DNA of 64,000 bases from Streptomyces sp. NP160 (GTDB lineage: Bacteria > Actinomycetota > Actinomycetes > Actinomycetales > Quadrisphaeraceae). The notes under the pieces are model-generated. The model was not told where the DNA came from. It searched no databases and saw nothing but the letters and a program-made list of their open reading frames with translations. Shown here one piece after another: positions 16,965 through 26,712 of this stretch. The stretch's first letter is position 1; every line of letters starts with the position of its first letter. The stretch is from contig NZ_VDMJ01000016.1 in assembly GCF_006335115.1 (NCBI RefSeq), positions 38,726 to 102,725 of the forward strand. The letters run 5' to 3'. The translations under genes and the position numbers were made by a program.

Positions 16965-17891
16965 TCAGGACGCGGCGGGGGCCGCGGTCGGCGTGGCGGT
17001 CGAGGTGGGACGGCGGGCGCCCGTCAGCTCCAGGAAGTGCTGCTCCACCCGGCCCGCGTCGGCAGCGAGCCCGGTGAACAGCTCGAACGCGCCCACGGCC
17101 TGGTGCACGGCCATGCCGCCGCCGGGCAGCACCCGGCAGCCGCGGGCGCGGGCCGCGGCCACCAGCTCGGTCTCGAGGGGGAAGTAGACGACGTCGCAGA
17201 CCCACAGGTCCTCGCGCAGCAGGTCCACCGGCACGGAGGCGCCGGGGTGGCCGTGCATCCCGAGCGGGGTGGCGTTGACCACCCCCGACGCCCCCGCGAG
17301 CGCACCGCGCAGGTCGGTGGTGGCGCTGACGCGGCCGGACCCGAAGCGGTCCGCGAGGCGCGCCGCGCAGGCGGCGGCGCGCTCGCGGTCGCTGTCGACG
17401 ACGGCGACGTGCTCGGAGCCGCCGTGCAGCAGCGCGTACCCCACCGCCGAGCCGGCCCCTCCGGCGCCGACGAGCACCGCGCGGTCGTGCACCGCGTCCG
17501 GCAGGGCCGCGGAGAAGGCCCGGCCGTAGCCGGACCAGTCGGTGTTGTGGCCCAGCGCGCGACCGTCGCGGAAGACGACGGTGTTGACCGCACCCAGGTC
17601 CGCGGCGTCGGGGGAGACCTCGTCGAGCAGCGGCACCACGGCCTGCTTGAAGGGGTGGGTGACGTTGAGGCCGGCGTAGCCGAGGCGCCGCGCCCACAGC
17701 AGCAGCTGGGGCAGGTCGGCCGCGGTGACGCCGAGCTGCTCGGCGTCCAGGAGCCGGTAGTGCAGGTCGAGGCCGTTCCAGCGGCCCTCCCGCTCCTGCA
17801 TCGCAGGGGTGAGGGAGGCGCCGATGCCCTGGCCGACCAGGCCCAGCTGGACCACCGGCCGTCCCGGAGAGGGCGGCTGCGGCCCGCTCAC
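16965..17891 (-). CDS. aroE: Shikimate (quinate) 5-dehydrogenase, catabolic type
   Basis: A 308-residue enzyme that oxidises shikimate to 3-dehydroshikimate with NAD(P)+. The substrate motifs are GIGASLTPAMQ, LNVTHPFKQAVVP (catalytic Lys) and GHNTDWSGYGRAF. The nucleotide loop is GAGGAGSAVGYAL, and an Asp (VVDSD) ends the next strand, favouring NAD+ over NADP+. SLTP instead of the biosynthetic SxSP, and the operon context, indicate the catabolic quinate/shikimate dehydrogenase group. The GTG start overlaps the transporter stop by four bases. Quinate use would also need a dehydroquinate dehydratase, which is absent here. Confidence 0.88.
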   Translation of the reverse strand: MSGPQPPSPGRPVVQLGLVGQGIGASLTPAMQEREGRWNGLDLHYRLLDAEQLGVTAADLPQLLLWARRLGYAGLNVTHPFKQAVVPLLDEVSPDAADLGAVNTVVFRDGRALGHNTDWSGYGRAFSAALPDAVHDRAVLVGAGGAGSAVGYALLHGGSEHVAVVDSDRERAAACAARLADRFGSGRVSATTDLRGALAGASGVVNATPLGMHGHPGASVPVDLLREDLWVCDVVYFPLETELVAAARARGCRVLPGGGMAVHQAVGAFELFTGLAADAGRVEQHFLELTGARRPTSTATPTAAPAAS

Positions 17892-19261
17892 GCGGCGCTC
17901 GCGGTGGTGCGGGCGGTGGTGGGCGCCGGGGTGCGGGCCAGGCCGACCTGGGGGGTGGGCACCAGGTGCGTGGCCCGGGGGCCGGTGAGCACCGCGATGC
18001 TGGAGACGAGGCAGGCCGCGAGGGCGAACAGCGCCACCCGCCACCAGCCGCTGGCGTCGCCGCCGACGAGCGCCCCGGCGATGCTCGGGGTGAAGCCGGC
18101 CAGCGCGAACCCGAACTGGGTCCCCACGGCGGTGCCCGACAGGCGCACCGAGGTGGGGAAGTACTCGGCGTAGGTGGCGGGCCACACCGCGTTGGGCATC
18201 GAGTAGACGACGCCCGCCAGGGCGATGCCGAGCACGAAGACGAGCGGCACGGAGCCCTGGGAGATCGCCCACAGGAACGCCGCCGTGAGGACGCCGCTGC
18301 CGAGGGCTCCCGTGACGAAGACCTGCTTGCGCCCGACGCGGTCCGACAGCGCCGCCCAGAGCGGGATCGTCGCGATGGCCACGAGGTTGGAGACGATCGC
18401 CAGCCACAGCATGGTGTTGCGGTCGATGCCGATGCCGTAGTCCTCCGAGGTGGCGAAGTTCAGGGCGAACACCTGGAACGTCGTGTTGACCATGGCGATG
18501 AAGGCGGCGAAGAAGACGCGGAGCACGCCCGCGCGGTGGTCGCGGAAGAGCTCGGCGAGGGGGGTGCGCGCCGGGCGGGGCGCGGCGGCCCGGGCGGTGA
18601 ACTCCGGCGTCTCGTGCAGGGAGCGGCGGATGAGGAAGCCGACCACCAGCAGGACGGCGCTGAGCCAGAACGGCACCCGCCAGCCCCAGCTGAGCAGCTG
18701 CTCCTCGGGCATCAGGGCCGCCACCGGCAGGAAGACGGCCGGGGCCAGCACCTGGCCCGCCTGGGTGCCGCTGAGGGTGAAGCTGGTGAAGAAGCCGCGC
18801 CGGCGGTCGGGGGCGTGCTCGAAGCTCATGGCGTTGGCGCCGGCCTGCTCGCCGGCCGCCGACAGGCCCTGGAGCAGGCGCAGCAGCACCAGCAGGGCCG
18901 GCGCCAGGAGGCCCACCTGGGAGTACGTGGGCAGGCACCCGATGAGGAAGGTCGAGAAGCCCATCAGCAGCAGCGTGCCGATGAGGACGGTCTTGCGGCC
19001 GAGCCGGTCTCCGACGTGCCCCATGAGGAAGGAGCCGAACGGGCGGGCCACGTAGGCCACGCCGAACGTGGCCAGCGAGGCGATCGTGGCCGCGTGCCCC
19101 TCGGGGAAGAAGATCTTCGGGAAGACGAGCGCGGCGGCCGTCCCGTAGATCGCGAGGTCGTAGTACTCCAGGGCGCTGCCGCTCCAGGCGGCCACGGCGG
19201 CCTTGCGCGGCGTGCGCTGGGTGCGCTCCGCCTCGGGGGTGGTGCTGCTGGTACCGGCCAT
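17888..19261 (-). CDS. MFS metabolite:H+ symporter, probable shikimate importer
   Basis: A 457-residue, 12-helix transporter. The MHS-family signature is clear: ALEYYDLAIYGTAAALVFPK in helix 1, GHVGDRLGRKTVL in the first cytoplasmic loop, and RLLQGLSAAGEQAGA in helix 4. This subfamily includes ShiA (shikimate), KgtP and ProP. It heads an operon with a shikimate dehydrogenase and dehydroshikimate dehydratase, so shikimate or a related hydroaromatic acid is the likely substrate. A TTGTCA-N18-TAGCGT promoter overlaps a LacI-type operator upstream. Confidence 0.88.
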   Translation of the reverse strand: MAGTSSTTPEAERTQRTPRKAAVAAWSGSALEYYDLAIYGTAAALVFPKIFFPEGHAATIASLATFGVAYVARPFGSFLMGHVGDRLGRKTVLIGTLLLMGFSTFLIGCLPTYSQVGLLAPALLVLLRLLQGLSAAGEQAGANAMSFEHAPDRRRGFFTSFTLSGTQAGQVLAPAVFLPVAALMPEEQLLSWGWRVPFWLSAVLLVVGFLIRRSLHETPEFTARAAAPRPARTPLAELFRDHRAGVLRVFFAAFIAMVNTTFQVFALNFATSEDYGIGIDRNTMLWLAIVSNLVAIATIPLWAALSDRVGRKQVFVTGALGSGVLTAAFLWAISQGSVPLVFVLGIALAGVVYSMPNAVWPATYAEYFPTSVRLSGTAVGTQFGFALAGFTPSIAGALVGGDASGWWRVALFALAACLVSSIAVLTGPRATHLVPTPQVGLARTPAPTTARTTASAA

Positions 19262-19320
19262 CGTCGGCTCCTCCAGTGGGGGACGCCCGCGGGCGTCAGG
19301 CTCGTCGTCGAGGTGTGGTG

Positions 19321-19385
19321 ACGCTAGGAGCCGCCTCCGGGCCGTGACAATCGTTTGTCGTTTTTTGCCACGCGGCGGCTAGCCT
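19321..19385. promoter_or_regulatory. Divergent promoters with LacI-type operator
   Basis: Minus strand: -35 TTGTCA (19345-19350) and -10 TAGCGT (19321-19326) are 18 bases apart and drive the transporter operon. Plus strand: TTGTCG (19355-19360) and TAGCCT (19380-19385) drive the lacI-like gene, whose GTG follows six bases later. The palindrome GACAAT-CG-TTTGTC (19346-19359) has the central CG typical of LacI-family sites and covers the -35 boxes of both promoters. Confidence 0.7.
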
Positions 19386-19391
19386 GCCGCC

Positions 19392-20414
19392 GTGGAGCGC
19401 CGTCGCCGTCCGACGATCACCGACGTCGCCGCCGAGGCGGGCGTGGCGGCCTCCACCGTGTCGCGCTCCTTCACCCACCCCGGCCGGGTCAACGAGCACA
19501 CCCGCGCCCACGTCCTCGCGGTGGCCGCGCGGCTCGGGTACGCGCCCAGCCCCCTGGCGCAGGCGCTGGAGTCCGGGCGCACCAACACCGTGGCCCTGGT
19601 CGTCCCCGACATCGCCAACCCCCTCTTCGTGGGCTTCGTCAAGGGCGCCGAGCGCGCCCTGGCCAGCTCGCAGCGCACCCTCGTGCTGGCCGACGGCAGG
19701 GAGAGCGCGGCCGCCGAGGAGGCCGTGGTGCAGCGGCTGCACCGCGGCGTGGACGGCTTCGTCCTGGTGGCCTCCCGCCTGGGCGACGAGGCCCTGCGCC
19801 GCGCTGCCGCCCTCGCCCCCGTCGTCCTCGTGAACCGGGTGACCACGGGGCTGCCCAGTGTCGTCGCCGACTACGTCGGCGGGGCCGAGCAGATCGTCAG
19901 CCACCTCGCCTCGATGGGGCACCGCCGGCTCGTGGTGCTGGGCGGTCCCGCCGGGTCCTGGTCGGGGGCGCGCCGCTGGACGGGGCTGCAGGTCGCCGCT
20001 GGGCGCCACGACGTGGCGGTCGAGCGCCTGGGACCGTTCTCCCCGACCTTCGAGGCCGGTGCTGCAGCGGCGGACGCCGTGCTGGGCCTGCGGCCGGCCG
20101 CCGGTGGCGGTGGCCGCGCCACCGCCGTCGTCGCCCACAACGACCTGCTCGCGATGGGGGTCCTGGCGCGCCTGGCGGAGCGCGGTGCGACCGTGCCCGC
20201 CGACCTCAGCGTGGTCGGCTTCGACGACGTGTTCGGCGCTGCCCTGTGCTCCCCGCCCCTGACCACGCTCGCGGAGCGCTCGGAGCGGGCCGGTGAGCTC
20301 GCCGTCGACGCGCTGCTGGGCGGTGGCAGCGCCGTGGGCCCCGGGCGGCCCCCGCAGGTGGTGCCGACGCACCTCGTGGTGCGCCGCTCGACGGGCCCCG
20401 CGCCGTCGTCGTGA
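19392..20414 (+). CDS. LacI-family transcriptional regulator
   Basis: A 340-residue repressor. The N-terminal HTH (TITDVAAEAGVAASTVSRSF) and hinge region are followed by a periplasmic-binding-protein-like effector domain (TNTVALVVPDIANPLFVGF, then VVGFDDVFGAALCSPPLTTL). It is divergent from the shikimate operon, with the operator overlapping both promoters. It is therefore expected to repress the operon and itself until a hydroaromatic ligand binds. LysR or IclR regulators are the usual choice for quinate/shikimate pathways, so a LacI type is uncommon. The GTG start agrees with the leaderless -10 at 19380. Confidence 0.92.
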   Translation: MERRRRPTITDVAAEAGVAASTVSRSFTHPGRVNEHTRAHVLAVAARLGYAPSPLAQALESGRTNTVALVVPDIANPLFVGFVKGAERALASSQRTLVLADGRESAAAEEAVVQRLHRGVDGFVLVASRLGDEALRRAAALAPVVLVNRVTTGLPSVVADYVGGAEQIVSHLASMGHRRLVVLGGPAGSWSGARRWTGLQVAAGRHDVAVERLGPFSPTFEAGAAAADAVLGLRPAAGGGGRATAVVAHNDLLAMGVLARLAERGATVPADLSVVGFDDVFGAALCSPPLTTLAERSERAGELAVDALLGGGSAVGPGRPPQVVPTHLVVRRSTGPAPSS

Positions 20415-20534
20415 GGCGCGCGCTGCCGGTGCGCCCGTCCGGGCGCGTCCGCTGCGCACACCTCTTTACCAATCCATTACCATTGGTGGTACGAGACCGG
20501 CGCCCGCCGGTGTCGAGTCCTCGGGAGGACGCGC

Positions 20535-21365
20535 ATGGAGAGCAACAACCCGGCGCTGCGCAACGCGCCGCAGTTCAAGCGCGGCGGCTACGCGGGCTTC
20601 GACGCCACCCCTCGCGGTGGTGCGAGCACCGCCTCGTACGGCCAGCCGACGCTGGAGGAGATGTACTCCGCACCCTCGGCGGGACCCGCCGAGACCGGGC
20701 GGATGACCTATGACGACGTCGTGATGCGCGCGGGCATGACGCTCGGCACCGTCGTCCTGCTCGGCGCCTTCAACTACTTCCTCTTCAGCCCGCTGCTGAT
20801 GATCGTCGGCGTGCTCGGCGGTCTGGTGCTGGGCCTGGTCAACTCGTTCAAGCGCGAGCCCAGCCCCGTGCTGATCCTCCTCTACGCCGCGCTGCAGGGC
20901 CTGTTCATCGGTGGCCTCAGCCGCGTCATCGACATGCAGCTCGAAGCTCGCAACCTCGGTGCGGTGTCCATCCAGGCGGTCATCGCCACCGTCGCGGTGT
21001 TCGCCGTGATGCTCGTCCTGTACCGCAGCGGGGCCGTGCGGGCCACGCCGAAGTTCCGCCGGATCCTCATCGGCGCGGTGCTCGGCTACGCCGTCTTCTG
21101 CCTCGTCAACTTCGTGTTCGCGATGTTCGGCAACGGCCTGAACCTCTGGGCCGGTGCTCTGGGCCTCGCGGTCGGCGCCATCGGCGCGGTCCTCGCGTCG
21201 CTCTCGCTCGTGCTCGACTTCGACTTCATCGAGACGGGCGTCAAGAACGGCATCCCGCAGCGCTACGCCTGGACCGCCGCGTTCGGCCTCACGGTCACGC
21301 TGGTCTGGCTGTACATCGAGCTGCTGCGCATCCTGTCGATCATCCGCTCCATGGCGGGCGACTGA
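20535..21365 (+). CDS. Bax inhibitor-1/YccA family membrane protein
   Basis: A 276-residue protein with a ~70-residue cytoplasmic N-terminus rich in Gly, Ser and Pro, then seven hydrophobic helices. The family core is recognisable in QGLFIGGLSR, DFDFIETGVKNGIP and LVWLYIELLRILSI. BI-1/TMBIM proteins act as pH-sensitive ion leak channels in known members; the bacterial role is poorly defined. GGGAGG lies nine bases before the ATG. The preceding intergenic region has an AT-rich patch (about 20462-20492) likely to hold the promoter. Confidence 0.9.
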   Translation: MESNNPALRNAPQFKRGGYAGFDATPRGGASTASYGQPTLEEMYSAPSAGPAETGRMTYDDVVMRAGMTLGTVVLLGAFNYFLFSPLLMIVGVLGGLVLGLVNSFKREPSPVLILLYAALQGLFIGGLSRVIDMQLEARNLGAVSIQAVIATVAVFAVMLVLYRSGAVRATPKFRRILIGAVLGYAVFCLVNFVFAMFGNGLNLWAGALGLAVGAIGAVLASLSLVLDFDFIETGVKNGIPQRYAWTAAFGLTVTLVWLYIELLRILSIIRSMAGD

Positions 21366-21400
21366 CCGGCGGCCGGCTGGCTGACTGACAGCATGGTGCG

Positions 21401-21736
21401 GTGACCGGATCACCGCGCGAACGGGCCGAGCGCGAGCTCGGGCGGGTCCTGACCCGCCTGGCGGCGCTCGGCCCGACTCGTCTGTCCCGGCCCGCGGACG
21501 ACACCGGGCCCTCCCCGGCGGACCGCGTGCGCCCGGTGCTGCAGGAGCTGGCCGACGCGGCCGCCACTGCCGAGGCGCGGGCGCCCGTCGTCGTCCCCGT
21601 CCTCGCCGACCGCGCCCTGGGCGACCAGCTGTCCGTCCTGGGGCGGGACCTGCTCGACGCCACTCGGACCGGCGACGACGCCGCGCTCCTCGAGCGCGCC
21701 GCCGACCGGCTGGAGGCCCTGCGCCGCGCCCTCTGA
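21401..21736 (+). CDS. Hypothetical 111-residue helical protein
   Basis: No family recognised. It is rich in Ala, Arg, Asp and Leu, with no membrane segment or signal peptide and predicted mostly alpha-helical (ADRVRPVLQELADAAATAEA, then DALLERAADRLEALRRAL). The CAGCAT at 21389-21394 lies six bases before the GTG and may be a -10 element. The gene lies between BI-1 and cbs on the same strand. Codon bias fits its neighbours, so it is probably a real cytoplasmic protein. Confidence 0.65.
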   Translation: MTGSPRERAERELGRVLTRLAALGPTRLSRPADDTGPSPADRVRPVLQELADAAATAEARAPVVVPVLADRALGDQLSVLGRDLLDATRTGDDAALLERAADRLEALRRAL

Positions 21737-21764
21737 CACCCCAGCGGGGTGGGAGGATGCTGGC

Positions 21765-23180
<1,416 letters not shown>

Positions 23181-23187
23181 CGCTCGT

Positions 23188-23219
23188 CGGCGTGCGCCGC
23201 TCAGCGGCGGCGCACGCCG
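23188..23219. terminator. Bidirectional terminator between cbs and the HerA-like gene
   Basis: Arms 23188-23200 and 23207-23219 form a perfect 13-bp stem. The six-base loop contains the stop codon (23201-23203) of the minus-strand gene, and cbs ends eight bases before the stem. Confidence 0.7.
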
Positions 23220-24784
23220 AAGATGCTGCGGGTGATCTCCCGGCCCAGGCTGGAGGCCGCTGACCGCGCGAAGCTGCGGAAGGCCGAGGAGCCGAGCACC
23301 TGCTCGACCACGGAGCGCTCCTCCGGCTCGGTCCTGCGCCGCTCGGGGGCAGGGGCCCGGGTGGGCTGGGACGACGACGACGGCGCGCGGCCGTCGGAGC
23401 CGCGCGGCGGCGCAGCCGTCCTGCGCGTCAGGCGCTCGTAGGCGGAGTCCCTGTCGACGGGCGCGCCGTACTCCGCCTGCAGCGGTGAGGCGGCCACGAT
23501 CCGCTGCTGCTCGGCCGGTGGCGCCGGCGCCATGAGCGACTGGGGCGCACGCAGGCGCGTCCACGCCACCGGCGTCGGCACGCCGCTCTCGGACAGCACC
23601 GTCACCACGGCCTCGCCGGTGCCGACGCTGGTCAGCAGGGTCTCGGTGTCGTACTGGTCGCTCTTCGGGTAGGTCGAGGCGGTGGCGCGCAGGGCCTTCG
23701 CATCGTCCGGGGTGAAGGCCCGCAGCGCGTGCTGCACCCGTGAGCCGAGCTGGGCCAGGACCTCCTTGGGCAGGTCCGTGGGGCTCTGCGTCACGAACAC
23801 CACGCCGACGCCCTTGGAGCGCACCAGGCGGACCGTCTGGGCGACCTGCGCCACGAAGTCCCTGCTGGCGCCGGTGAAGAGCAGGTGCGCCTCGTCGAAG
23901 AAGAACACCAGCTTCGGCTTGTCGAGGTCGCCGACCTCGGGCAGCTCCTCGAAGAGCTCCGCGAGCAGCCACAGCAGGAACGTGGAGAACAGCGCCGGGC
24001 GGCCCTGGACGGCGGGCAGCTCCAGGCAGGAGACCACGCCGCGCTCCTCGCCCTGGACGGTGGTCGTGCGCAGGAGGTCGTGGACGTCGAGCTCGGGCTC
24101 GCCGAAGAAGGCGTCGGCGCCGCCGTCGGCGAAGGCGAGCAGCTCGCGCAGCAGCACCCCGGCGGTCTGCTTGCTCAGGCCGCCCAGGCCCTCCAGGTCG
24201 GCCCTGCCCTCGGGGGAGACGAGGTGGGTGATGACGGCGCGCAGGTCCGCCAGGTCGAGCAGCGGCAGTCCCGCCCTGTCGGCCCAGTGGAACACCAGCG
24301 CCAGCGAGGAGGACTGCACCTCGGACAGGTCCAGCACCCGCGCCAGCAGGGCCGGGCCGAAGCCCGTGATGGTGGCCCGCACGGGCACCCCGGTGCCGAT
24401 CCCGCCAAGCGCGAGCAGCTCGGTGGGGCAGCCGGCCGGCACCCACTGCTGGCCGACGTCGGCGGCGCGCGACGTCACCCGGTCGGACGCGGCGCCGGGC
24501 AGGGCGATGCCCGACAGGTCTCCCTTGACGTCGGTGAGGAAGGTCGGCACGCCGTGGGCGCTGAGCTGCTCGGCGACCAGCTGCAGCGTCTTGGTCTTGC
24601 CGGTGCCGGTGGCGCCGGCCACGAGCCCGTGGCGGTTGAGCACGGACAGCGGCAGCTGGACGGGCGCCTCCGGGTGGGCGGCGCCGTCCACCACCAGAGC
24701 GCCGAGCTGCACGGCCGGCCCGGTGGTGGAGTACGCGTCGCGGACCGCGGTGACGAACGCCGCTGTGTCGGGGTGGCTGCTCAC
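23201..24784 (-). CDS. HerA-like (DUF853) helicase/ATPase
   Basis: A 527-residue FtsK/HerA-superfamily ATPase. Walker A is GATGTGKT (residues 57-64) and Walker B is LVFFFDEAH. An arginine-finger-like segment follows in QTVRLVRSKGVGVVFVTQ. The C-terminal ~90 residues are charged, Pro/Ser-rich and likely disordered, ending in a conserved-looking basic tail. Family members are widespread in bacteria but poorly characterised; DNA translocation is inferred from the fold. TAGCGT at 24792-24797 (minus strand) lies seven bases before the GTG start, suggesting a leaderless mRNA. No NurA-type nuclease partner is adjacent. Confidence 0.9.
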   Translation of the reverse strand: MSSHPDTAAFVTAVRDAYSTTGPAVQLGALVVDGAAHPEAPVQLPLSVLNRHGLVAGATGTGKTKTLQLVAEQLSAHGVPTFLTDVKGDLSGIALPGAASDRVTSRAADVGQQWVPAGCPTELLALGGIGTGVPVRATITGFGPALLARVLDLSEVQSSSLALVFHWADRAGLPLLDLADLRAVITHLVSPEGRADLEGLGGLSKQTAGVLLRELLAFADGGADAFFGEPELDVHDLLRTTTVQGEERGVVSCLELPAVQGRPALFSTFLLWLLAELFEELPEVGDLDKPKLVFFFDEAHLLFTGASRDFVAQVAQTVRLVRSKGVGVVFVTQSPTDLPKEVLAQLGSRVQHALRAFTPDDAKALRATASTYPKSDQYDTETLLTSVGTGEAVVTVLSESGVPTPVAWTRLRAPQSLMAPAPPAEQQRIVAASPLQAEYGAPVDRDSAYERLTRRTAAPPRGSDGRAPSSSSQPTRAPAPERRRTEPEERSVVEQVLGSSAFRSFARSAASSLGREITRSIFGVRRR

Positions 24785-24812
24785 GGCGCGGACGCTAGTG
24801 CCGGGGCGCTCC

Positions 24813-26288
24813 TCAGACCAGGTGGCGGCGAGGGGCGGCGGGGGAGCGGCCTGCGCTGGCGCCGGTGGCCTCGACGAGCAGCTCCACCGCCCGCTCGAGG
24901 TCGGCGACGGGGGCGGTGAAGGGCAGCCGCAGCCTGTCGTCGAAGGCGTGCCCGGCGCCGAAGCGCGAGCCGGTGGCGAGCCGCAGGCCCAGCTCCTCGG
25001 CGGTGTCGACCAGCACGGACGACGACACCCCCGGCGGCAGGTGGCACCACAGCGACTGCCCGCCCGGCGGCACGGGCACCTCCCAGTCGGGGAGGTGGGT
25101 GCGCAGCGCCGCGACGAGGGCGTCGCGCTGGGCGCGCAGCTGGACCCGGCGGCGTGCGGCGATGCCGTCGTAGGAGTCGAGCAGCGCGCACGCGGCCAGC
25201 TGGTCGACCAGGGAGAAGGAGCCGTGGTCCCGCGACGCCGCGGCGGCGGCCCGGGCGATGACGTCGGGTTCGGCGCGCAGCCACCCGACCCGCACGCCCG
25301 CCCACACGGCCTTGCTGATCGAGCCGGCGCTCAGCACGGTGCCGGGGCGGCCGTGCGCGGCCAGCGGCGCGAGCGGCTCCTGGCCGTCCAGGGCGAGGTC
25401 GGCCAGCGCCTCGTCCGCGACCACGGCCACCTCCTGCTGCTGCATGGAGATGACCAGCGACCGGCGGTCGCCCTCGGACAGGGTGGCGCCGGTGGGGTTG
25501 GAGAAGTCGGGGACGACGTAGAGCGCGCGCGCCGAGGTCTGGCGCGCCGCTCGGTGCGCGGCGGTCACGAAGCCGCTGCCGGACGCGAGGTCTCGCGGCA
25601 CCGGCACGAGGCGCGCCCGCAGCTCCCGGGCGACGTCGAGGGCGTTCGGCCAGACCGGGTGCTCCACCACGAGGCGGTCCCCGGCGCCCAGCACGGCGCG
25701 CAGGGCCGAGCTCACCGCGCCTCCGGCCCCGCAGGTGACGAGCACCTGCTCGGGGGTGGTCGGCAGTCCGCGCGCGGTGTACCGCTCGGCGATGCGGACG
25801 CGCAGGTCGTTCAGGCCCAGCGGCGTGTAGCCGTGGCCGCCGAGGTGGCGGGGGAGCTCGGTCAGCGCCTGGGCGTAGGCGTCGGCGACCTCCGGCGGAC
25901 CGGGCGGGGCGGCGTAGGACAGGTCGAGCACGCCCTCGCGCGCACCGCCGGGCACCCACGCGGCGACGACGCCGCTGGTGGCGGGCAGCTGCGTCCACGT
26001 GCCCGAGCCCTGGCGGGCGTCGGCCCAGCCCGCCTCGCGCAGGCGGCCGTAGGCGGCGGAGACGGTGACGCGGCTGACGCCGAGGGCGGAGGCCAGCTCG
26101 CGCTCGGCGGGCAGCCGCACGCCGACGCCGAGGCGCCCGTCGCTCACCAGGCCCTGGATGCCGCTGGCCAGGCTGGCGTACATCGGCGGGTGCAGAGTGC
26201 CCGGGCCGATGAGCTCGGCGAGGCGGTCCGCGGACGTGGTGCCGGCGGTCGGGCCGACGGCGCTGAGCGATCCGGTGTTCATCGACAC
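24813..26288 (-). CDS. MocR-type GntR regulator/aminotransferase fusion
   Basis: A 491-residue protein. The N-terminal GntR winged helix (PAERELASALGVSRVTVSAA) is followed by a fold-type I aminotransferase domain. The PLP lysine lies in SISKAVWAGVRVGW. MocR proteins sense PLP or amino compounds and usually control an adjacent gene. The start may be the GTG at 26286-26288 or an ATG six bases further in; CAGGGT (26295-26300, minus strand) six bases before the GTG favours the former. The divergent neighbour is a 56-residue membrane protein, and repeated ATTGGC sites lie between them. Confidence 0.88.
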   Translation of the reverse strand: MSMNTGSLSAVGPTAGTTSADRLAELIGPGTLHPPMYASLASGIQGLVSDGRLGVGVRLPAERELASALGVSRVTVSAAYGRLREAGWADARQGSGTWTQLPATSGVVAAWVPGGAREGVLDLSYAAPPGPPEVADAYAQALTELPRHLGGHGYTPLGLNDLRVRIAERYTARGLPTTPEQVLVTCGAGGAVSSALRAVLGAGDRLVVEHPVWPNALDVARELRARLVPVPRDLASGSGFVTAAHRAARQTSARALYVVPDFSNPTGATLSEGDRRSLVISMQQQEVAVVADEALADLALDGQEPLAPLAAHGRPGTVLSAGSISKAVWAGVRVGWLRAEPDVIARAAAAASRDHGSFSLVDQLAACALLDSYDGIAARRRVQLRAQRDALVAALRTHLPDWEVPVPPGGQSLWCHLPPGVSSSVLVDTAEELGLRLATGSRFGAGHAFDDRLRLPFTAPVADLERAVELLVEATGASAGRSPAAPRRHLV

Positions 26289-26305
26289 CAGGCCACCCTG
26301 CCACG

Positions 26306-26424
26306 ATTGGCCTGGTTCCGGGAGCCTCCGGAGTGGTGCGACTCACTGCGAACAGAGTGGTCTGACACCGAACGGCCCAGTTCAGGCCACTGTTCCGCGA
26401 TTGGCATGGTGCCTTCATGCCAAT
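26306..26424. promoter_or_regulatory. Repeated ATTGGC sites in the MocR intergenic region
   Basis: Site A (26306-26319) and site B (26400-26413) share 12 of 14 bases in the form ATTGGC-n-TGGT-n-CC, as direct repeats. A third copy in inverse orientation (26416-26424) makes a perfect 9-7-9 inverted repeat with site B. MocR regulators are known to bind repeated sites in this position. The set is therefore a plausible operator, with A next to the mocR promoter and B/C next to the small membrane gene. Confidence 0.5.
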
Positions 26425-26443
26425 AGTGACTGATCATTGATGC

Positions 26444-26614
26444 ATGACGGTCTTCGTGCTCCTCCTGGCCCTGTCCCTGCTCTCCCTCGGTGCGCTGTAC
26501 GCCCTCGCCCGCGTCATCGACGGCGACGGCTACGGCGAGCGTCCCGCCCCGCGCAGCCACGACGGCTGGGGCGTCATGCTCCCCTCCGTCCCGCCGGCCG
26601 CGGTCAACCGCTGA
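26444..26614 (+). CDS. 56-residue single-pass membrane protein
   Basis: An ATG at 26444 opens a 56-residue frame with a hydrophobic N-terminus (TVFVLLLALSLLSLGALYAL). A polar tail VIDGDGYGERPAPRSHDGWG follows, resembling small actinobacterial proteins I recall with a conserved DGYG...PRSH tail. No good ribosome-binding site is visible. The gene is divergent from mocR, directly after the candidate operator repeats, and ends before a strong terminator. A longer overlapping frame in another phase lacks any protein-like character. The function is unknown. Confidence 0.65.
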   Translation: MTVFVLLLALSLLSLGALYALARVIDGDGYGERPAPRSHDGWGVMLPSVPPAAVNR

Positions 26615-26664
26615 CCCTGCGCGGCGAGACCCCGGTCACCGGGGCCGCCGACCTCGACGCACGG

Positions 26665-26700
26665 CGAAGGCCCTGCACCCGCTGAGGTGCAGGGCCTTCG
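26665..26700. terminator. Bidirectional terminator
   Basis: Arms 26665-26679 and 26686-26700 form a perfect 15-bp stem with a six-base loop, between the small membrane gene and the convergent methyltransferase. Confidence 0.75.
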
Positions 26701-26712
26701 TCGCGTCCAGGG

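Noticed and set aside
15016..20534. Genomic island integrated at the tRNA gene and carrying the shikimate operon
   Set aside because: No integrase, and no repeat of the tRNA 3' end was seen on the far side of the operon; base composition matches the surroundings.
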